Part shown: piece by piece, positions 59,521 to 64,000 of the stretch | Layout: every line of letters begins with the position of its first letter | How positions within the stretch are numbered: the first letter of the stretch is position 1 | Origin: Cyanobium sp. FGCU6 | GTDB lineage: Bacteria > Cyanobacteriota > Cyanobacteriia > PCC-6307 > Cyanobiaceae | Reading direction: 5' to 3' | Length of the DNA stretch: 64,000 nucleotides | Assembly (NCBI GenBank): GCA_024958655.1 | Contig: JANWUR010000014.1 | Span: forward strand, 1-64,000 | The notes under the pieces: generated by a model | Database searches by the model: none | What the model was told of the DNA's origin: nothing | Seen by the model: only the letters and a program-made list of their open reading frames with translations | Position numbers and translations under genes: made by a program

Positions 59521-59665
59521 GGTCCAGCGGGCCCGGTAGAGATCCGTGAGCGCCAGGCGCATCAGCAGATCGCACAGTGGAGCGGGGTAGAGAACGCAGG
59601 CGGCGTCGACGACGGTGAAGCGATTCACCTCAGCAGCCCATGACCAGCTCCTGGGCCTGCCCACC
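59521..59665 (-). pseudogene. Remnant of a second PIN/HTH pair
   Basis: About 145 bp nearly identical to 56189-56333: the end of an HTH gene and the first 33 codons of the PIN gene (FTVVDAACVLYPAPLCDLLM, RLALTDLYRARW). Joined directly to the right attachment repeat, it is what is left of a second island of the same type. Confidence 0.8.
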
Positions 59666-59687
59666 CATTCCGCTCCGCCCAGCAAGA

Positions 59688-59717
59688 AGTGGCCACACGT
59701 CGTTTAATGTGGCCACA
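59688..59717. promoter_or_regulatory. Two GTGGCCAC palindromes flanking a -10-like TTTAAT
   Basis: GTGGCCAC occurs at 59689-59696 and 59709-59716, exactly 20 bp apart, with TTTAAT (59703-59708) between them, 14 bp before the antitoxin start. This fits a cooperative antitoxin operator across a promoter. Confidence 0.6.
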
Positions 59718-59730
59718 GAGCATTGCCAGC

Positions 59731-60018
59731 ATGCAGGTCGCTGTCCGCGAGTTCAAGAACCGGCTCTCCGAGCTGCTCAGGCGAGCTGAAGCTGGCGAGG
59801 AGATCGTCGTGACCTCCCACGGTCGTCCCGTCGCGCGGCTCGGTCCGGCTGCACCCTGCGCCCCGGCTGATCCCGTGGAATCTCTGCGGCGTCTGCGCAG
59901 CCAGCCCTGGCTGCGCCCCAGCGACGGCCAACCGATCCTTGCCGCCGCACAGCCCATACCCTCCGTGCCAGAAGGAGAACCCCTGTTGAGCGATCTGATG
60001 CTGGCGGATCGGGAGTGA
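59731..60018 (+). CDS. Phd/YefM-type antitoxin
   Basis: A 95-residue antitoxin. MQVAVREFKNRLSELLRRAE and GEEIVVTSHGRPVARLGPAA are the Phd DNA-binding fold; the C-terminal half (SLRRLRSQPWLRPSDGQPIL and LLSDLMLADRE) is the toxin-binding tail. It starts with ATG 59731 just after two palindromes. Its stop overlaps the VapC start (GTGA). Confidence 0.9.
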   Translation: MQVAVREFKNRLSELLRRAEAGEEIVVTSHGRPVARLGPAAPCAPADPVESLRRLRSQPWLRPSDGQPILAAAQPIPSVPEGEPLLSDLMLADRE

Positions 60019-60485
60019 TCCTTTATCTCGACACCTCCGCGCTTGCCAAGCTGTTCATCTCCGAGCCGGGCTCGGAAGCCGTCGCCGCCGCCGTGGCCTC
60101 CGCCCTGGCCGTGGCCACCCACCGGATCGCCTACGTGGAGATGCACGCCACCCTGGGAAGGGCAGTGCGCATGAACCGGATCCCTGCCTCCTCCCTGGAG
60201 TCGCGGCTGGGGGAGTTCGAAAGCCGCTGGACCTCCCTCGATGTGGTGGATCTCACCGACTCCATGGCCCGACGCGCGGCTGAGCTGGCGATCCGCTACG
60301 GGTTGCGCGGTTATGACAGCGTTCACCTGGCCGCTGCCCTGGCGGTTCACGACGCCTTGGCTGGTTCGGAGCCCGTGACCTTTGGAGCCTCGGATCTGCG
60401 CCTCACGGAAGCCGCGACGTTGGCGGGGCTGAGTCTGCTGCCCTTGTCAGGAACGACTCAGCCGCCCAGCCGGCCTCGGAACTGA
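60015..60485 (+). CDS. PIN-domain toxin (VapC family)
   Basis: A 156-residue toxin: LYLDTSALAKLFISEPGSEA with the first Asp, HRIAYVEMHATLGRAVRM with the Glu, RYGLRGYDSVHLAAALAVHD with the third acidic residue and VTFGASDLRLTEAATLAGLS at the end. GTG 60015 is the start, coupled to the Phd-type antitoxin. The active-site pattern is complete. The 3' end meets a truncated PIN gene on the other strand. Confidence 0.88.
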   Translation: MILYLDTSALAKLFISEPGSEAVAAAVASALAVATHRIAYVEMHATLGRAVRMNRIPASSLESRLGEFESRWTSLDVVDLTDSMARRAAELAIRYGLRGYDSVHLAAALAVHDALAGSEPVTFGASDLRLTEAATLAGLSLLPLSGTTQPPSRPRN

Positions 60486-60651
60486 GGCCATGATGGCGCT
60501 GCTTGATTCCCAGGGCGCTGCGAGTCTCGGTGATCAGCCAATCGCTGCTGATCAGGGGTTCGCGAGATTGCGCAAACCAGTCGAGGGCCTGGGCACTGCG
60601 TTCTTCCGGGGTCAGCAGAGCCACCACCCCGCTGGTGTCGAGATCGATCAT
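60478..60651 (-). pseudogene. N-terminal PIN toxin fragment
   Basis: From ATG 60651 the minus strand reads MIDLDTSGVVALLTPEERSA and SSDWLITETRSALGIKQR, the first Asp and the Glu helix of a PIN domain. It is then cut off where it meets the VapC gene at about 60485. The preceding codons LAYR-stop look like an antitoxin end overlapping the start. The remaining two thirds are absent. Confidence 0.65.
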
Positions 60652-60893
60652 CGATAGGCCAGCATCACCAGCGTTCACCGCCGCGGCATTCCTCAATCAC
60701 CGAAGGCCCCCGCCGCGCCGCGGCCGCAGGCCAGGCGGAGCTTGAAAAGGCGCTTGAAGTCGATGGTGGGGGGCATCAGGGGGAGATGACTTCAGGAAGG
60801 AGGCGGATCAGCGATGGACAGGACGCGGGCCGCCAAGGGTGCTCCGCTTGAGTGGATTGTGCCCGTGCCGGGCTGCGAGCAGTGGCGCGGCCA

Positions 60894-62183
60894 TCATTCC
60901 TCCACCTGCGGGTCCAGCTCCAATCCCGGGTAGAGGAAGGCGCGGCTGAGTCGCTGGCAGTCGCCGGGGCTCACCGAGGCTTCGCGCAGGGTGGCCTCCC
61001 AGCTGCTCGCCACCGTGGTGAAGATCCGCGTGGCGATCGCTTCGGCTTCCGCCGGCTGCAGCAGAAAGCGGCCCGCCGCGGCCAGGATCGCCCGGCGGTT
61101 GGCCCAGCGGCTGGGGCTGCGGTCCGCCAGGCCGCAGGCCATGGCCAGGTCGCGGCGGGTCTCGGCCTGCATGGGTGCTGGCGTGAGGTCGTAGGCGGGG
61201 CTGAGCTGCCAGTTGCGGGAGCGGGCCAGCAGCGCATGGTTGCGGGGATGGTCGTCGATGTTCGAGACCGCCGCGTTGAAGCAGATCCGGCCAAATAGCT
61301 CCCGCAGGTCTGCCGCCGGCTGAGCGCTGACGCGGCGCAGCTCATCGGCCAGCAGCAGATACGACCACCGGCCCCGATCGGTGGCGCTGTCTTCCGCCTG
61401 GAGCAGGGTGAGGGCGCTCACCATCCGATGGCGCCTGTATCCGGCCTCGCTCCAGTCGCGATCGAAGCGCTTCACCAACAGCACATCGGCATCGCCCACG
61501 CGCGTGATGCGACTGTCCGCCCCCTGCAGCCCGCAGCGCCGGGCCAACAGCAGCAAGCCATGCTCCACGCGCGGCTGGTTCCAGCTGTCGGAAGGCGCCG
61601 GGAACTTGGCCAGCCAAAGGGCCTGATCGGCCTCCACGGTGGTCTTGGGACGGGCGCCGCCCATGGACGTGCCGGCCTGGCCGATCAGCTCCTCCACCTG
61701 CTCCAGGGCCGAGCCTGCCCGGTGGGGTTCCTCGCGGAGGATCGCATCGGCCGCCTGCTTGATCCGCTCCAGATCGAGGGTGCGGTGGAAACGACGCTGC
61801 GGCGCAGGTGGTTCCACACCGCGGCCAAAGCCCACCGCACCGCAGCGGTCATCCGGCCCGAGCAGCAGCAGATCGAAATCACTGGGCTCCCCCAGACCGC
61901 CATGGCGAGCGATCACCCGGCGCCCCCAGTGATCCGGCAGGGCATCGCGCAGCGCCCCGAAGAAGCCACCCAGACGGGCGGTCTCGAAGGGGCCCTGGCG
62001 CAGCCTCAGTTGCACGGGATCGAGCTCCACCGCGTCGGCGCGCTCTCGGTAGCGGCGGCCATAGACGAACGTGCCCACCGGTTGGCCCTGCCGATCGCGG
62101 TTCTGCGAAAACCTGCCCGCCGTGACGAACTCCGTGCCGCCCGGTGGGACCACGTAGACGTAGCACTCGAGATCCGATGGCAT
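60894..62183 (-). CDS. hipA: HipA-type serine/threonine kinase toxin
   Basis: A 429-residue HipA-family kinase. ECYVYVVPPGGTEFVTAGRF and GTFVYGRRYRERADAVELDP form the N-terminal subdomain. GGARPKTTVEADQALWLAKF includes the ATP-binding loop and Lys. ISNIDDHPRNHALLARSRN-type sequence (NIDDHPRNHALL) contains the catalytic Asp/Asn, and LSPAYDLTPAP the DFG-like metal site. HipA kinases phosphorylate glutamyl-tRNA synthetase or other targets and induce dormancy. The antitoxin HipB is 45 bp upstream. Length normal, frame intact. Confidence 0.92.
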   Translation of the reverse strand: MPSDLECYVYVVPPGGTEFVTAGRFSQNRDRQGQPVGTFVYGRRYRERADAVELDPVQLRLRQGPFETARLGGFFGALRDALPDHWGRRVIARHGGLGEPSDFDLLLLGPDDRCGAVGFGRGVEPPAPQRRFHRTLDLERIKQAADAILREEPHRAGSALEQVEELIGQAGTSMGGARPKTTVEADQALWLAKFPAPSDSWNQPRVEHGLLLLARRCGLQGADSRITRVGDADVLLVKRFDRDWSEAGYRRHRMVSALTLLQAEDSATDRGRWSYLLLADELRRVSAQPAADLRELFGRICFNAAVSNIDDHPRNHALLARSRNWQLSPAYDLTPAPMQAETRRDLAMACGLADRSPSRWANRRAILAAAGRFLLQPAEAEAIATRIFTTVASSWEATLREASVSPGDCQRLSRAFLYPGLELDPQVEE

Positions 62184-62228
62184 GACAGGCGAGCGCCAGG
62201 GCTGGGCGAGGGGAATGGACGAGGAGGA

Positions 62229-62570
62229 TCAGAAGTCGTCGTCGAAACGCCGGCGGCGGGGGGCCTGGCCCGGTTGGCGGGACGCCTCGAGGGCCTTGCC
62301 CTCCTCATCCCGATCGGGATCGGCCACCGCCTCCAGCTGATCGAGCAGCCCCAGCACCCAGAGCGCACCGAGATAGGCGGCGATCGAGGTGCCGGGCTTG
62401 CCGCGTTCCACATCGGCCACGGTGAAGCGGCTCACGCCCATCCGCTCGGCCACATCCTCCAGCCGCCAGCGGCGCCGCAGCCGGGCGGTGCGGATGTTGC
62501 GCCCCAGCCGCTGCAGGGCCTGCTCCAGGGCCGCCGGGGGCTGTTGAACGAGGGGACTGAGCTGGGGCAA
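62229..62570 (-). CDS. hipB: HipB-type XRE antitoxin
   Basis: A 113-residue DNA-binding antitoxin. LGRNIRTARLRRRWRLEDVA and ERMGVSRFTVADVERGKPGT make the XRE helix-turn-helix, followed by YLGALWVLGLLDQLEAVADP, typical of HipB. The C-terminal tail is basic (APRRRRFDDDF). It represses the hipBA operon together with HipA. A palindrome at 62627-62642 upstream is a candidate operator. Confidence 0.88.
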   Translation of the reverse strand: MPQLSPLVQQPPAALEQALQRLGRNIRTARLRRRWRLEDVAERMGVSRFTVADVERGKPGTSIAAYLGALWVLGLLDQLEAVADPDRDEEGKALEASRQPGQAPRRRRFDDDF

Positions 62571-62626
62571 CCGGGTGAATGGAGTACGCAGGTGGATGAT
62601 GACAGCTTAAACGGCTTATGGGTTGC

Positions 62627-62642
62627 CTCATGGCAGCATGAG
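62627..62642. promoter_or_regulatory. Putative hipBA operator CTCATG-GCAG-CATGAG
   Basis: A perfect 6-bp inverted repeat with a 4-bp centre, 57 bp upstream of hipB. Candidate regulatory site by position only. Confidence 0.35.
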
Positions 62643-62759
62643 TTGCCACGCCAGTGTGAGGCCGGGCCCTTGTGCTGGGGTGCTGGGCATCGCGTCTGGC
62701 CGTGCCGTTCCAGTCGTCCCGATCGGCCAGGCTGGGGTTACGTTCCGCGGCCCCCATCG

Positions 62760-64000
62760 GTGCCTCGTTCCCCCGCCCTGACCAGCAAGACCCTGATCGC
62801 CCTGGGCCCCGACTGCCTGGCGGAGCTGCTGCTGGAGCTGGCCGGCAGTGACCCGGCGATCAAGCGCCGCATCCGCCTGGCTGTGGCCAACGCCACCAGT
62901 CCCCAGGACGCCGCCGCGCAGGTGCGCCAGCGCCTGGCCACCATCGCCCGTTCGCGGAGCTTCCTGGAGCGGGAGCAGCGCCGGGCGGTGCTCAAGGAGT
63001 TGACCCTGCAGCTGGAGGCGATCACCGGCCCGATCGCCCAGGCGGAACCCGCGGCCGCCCGGGAGTTGCTGTGGCAGTTCCTGGAGCTGGGCAACAACGT
63101 GCTGGGCCGCTGCGATGACAGCAGTGGGCTGCTGGGCGATGTGTTTCGCCAGGCGATGGGCCAGCTTGGCCGGCTCACCGAGGCGGCACCACCTGACGCC
63201 GCCACCTTGGCGGAGCAGGTGTTCGAGGCCTTCTGTGACAACGGCTACGGCGTCTTCGACGGGGTGATCGGGCAGCTGAAGCAGGCGCTCGGGCCTGAGG
63301 GTCTGGCCTTGCTCAAGTCGCGGTTCGAGCAGCTGGCCCAGCAGCCTGTTCCCGTGCCGCCGCGGCAGGAGTGGCAGCAGGTGGGCTGGGGCTCCGGCGG
63401 CCCCACCTACGCCCATGAGCGCGAGGCTGATTCACGCCAGTGGACCGTGAAGCTGGGCCTTCAGGACGTGGCCACGGCGATGGGCGATGTCGATGCCTAC
63501 ATCGCCCAGTACACGCCGGAGCAGCAGCGCTTCCCGCGCATTGCCACCGGCATCGCCCGGCGACTGCTGGCTGTCGGGCGGCCTGAAGATGCGCTGGCAT
63601 TCCTCACCCGAGCGACGCCGGATCGCCGTCGCTGGCCGGAGATGGAGTGGGAGGACACCCACATCGAAACTCTGGAAGCCCTGGCCCGGCAGGACGAGGC
63701 CCAGGCCGCCCGATGGAGCTTGTTCACGCGCTGCCTGCGCTCGGATGTGCTGCGGGCCTACCTGGATCGCCTTCCGGCCTTTGAGGATGGGCCTGCCGAG
63801 CAGCGGGCGATCGAGCAGGCCCTGGCGCACCCTTCGGTGGCTCAGGCGCTGAGCTTCCTGATCCATTGGCCCTCCAGCCTCGGTCGCGCCTCCGAGCTCG
63901 TGCTCAAGCGCCGCAGCCAGCTGGACGGAGACCACTACACCCTGCTGGGGGCCGCCGCCGAAAAGCTGAGCCAGGCGCATCCACTGGCGGCCACCATCGC
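62760..64000 (+). CDS. DUF6880 family protein (partial, runs off the window)
   Basis: An open frame from GTG 62760 to the window end (413 codons, no stop). TSKTLIALGPDCLAELLLEL and SDPAIKRRIRLAVANATSP are the characteristic start of DUF6880. Later RFPRIATGIARRLLAVGRPE and DALAFLTRATPD suggest a helical-repeat (TPR/HEAT-like) body. Function of the family is unknown; members occur scattered in bacteria, often near mobile or defence genes. It is divergent from hipBA across 189 bp. The C-terminus lies outside. Confidence 0.75.
   Translation, partial: MPRSPALTSKTLIALGPDCLAELLLELAGSDPAIKRRIRLAVANATSPQDAAAQVRQRLATIARSRSFLEREQRRAVLKELTLQLEAITGPIAQAEPAAARELLWQFLELGNNVLGRCDDSSGLLGDVFRQAMGQLGRLTEAAPPDAATLAEQVFEAFCDNGYGVFDGVIGQLKQALGPEGLALLKSRFEQLAQQPVPVPPRQEWQQVGWGSGGPTYAHEREADSRQWTVKLGLQDVATAMGDVDAYIAQYTPEQQRFPRIATGIARRLLAVGRPEDALAFLTRATPDRRRWPEMEWEDTHIETLEALARQDEAQAARWSLFTRCLRSDVLRAYLDRLPAFEDGPAEQRAIEQALAHPSVAQALSFLIHWPSSLGRASELVLKRRSQLDGDHYTLLGAAAEKLSQAHPLAATI

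Overview
The window looks like chromosome of a GC-rich unicellular alpha-cyanobacterium of the freshwater/brackish Synechococcus-Cyanobium type. The grounds are: the order serS - rseP - rpsN - pnp - cysQ(-) - rsmI, which I know from picocyanobacteria; HIP1-like GCGATCGC octamers (for example near 5093 and 8551); a GDT1/Mnx-type manganese exporter; and many Uma2 and DUF2887-type genes, which are abundant in cyanobacteria. The species call is inference; no rRNA is present.

Layout. 0-8 kb is a decaying accessory region: a broken PIN toxin, an NAD-dependent epimerase, an AAA/DUF4143 remnant, two tandem Uma2 nucleases, half of an ABC flippase, frameshifted pseB and gapped pseC, a broken DUF4160 beside intact DUF2442, and an IS5-type transposase remnant. 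8-17 kb holds a peptide-type ABC permease, two overlapping OmpR-type regulators and a third frameshifted one, a histidine kinase, Rpn-like and Uma2 nucleases, two intact PIN toxin-antitoxin (TA) pairs and a type IV pilin. 17-22 kb has a TPR + GT41 (SPINDLY/OGT-like) glycosyltransferase divergent from a double-domain methyltransferase. 22-29.4 kb is an array of five more Rpn-like (DUF2887) copies, intact to degenerate, alternating with remnants of one histidine kinase, plus Uma2, an AbiEi-like remnant and an AbrB/PIN pair.

29.7-39.4 kb is a dense minor-pilin locus. Two same-strand four-gene modules share one order (large PilX-like protein, prepilin ending in WCP, FimT/GspH-like, PilW-like). 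A third module of similar order lies on the other strand and seems to be split by module 2. The pilin at 16.7 kb, the glycosyltransferase and the methyltransferase could belong to the same surface system (inference).

39.4-42.9 kb is a run of TA loci (broken FitAB-like, Xre/RES, HEPN/MNT remnant, Phd/PIN, RHH/PIN). 42.8-55 kb is housekeeping: lepA, NifU-like, serS, rseP, rpsN, pnp, cysQ, rsmI, the Mn exporter, an acidic HTH protein and tRNA-Arg(TCT). 55-59.7 kb is an integrated island at that tRNA (integrase C-terminus, PIN/HTH pair, excisionase-like ORF, BRO antirepressor, HigA). It is bounded by a 120-bp repeat of the tRNA 3' end and followed by scraps of a second, related island. 59.7-64 kb carries Phd/VapC, HipBA and a DUF6880 protein cut by the window end.

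Main themes: extensive local duplication, many genes that kept both ends but lost the middle, probable autoregulatory palindromes in front of TA operons, and a nested pilin locus. No CRISPR array, riboswitch or rRNA was recognised.
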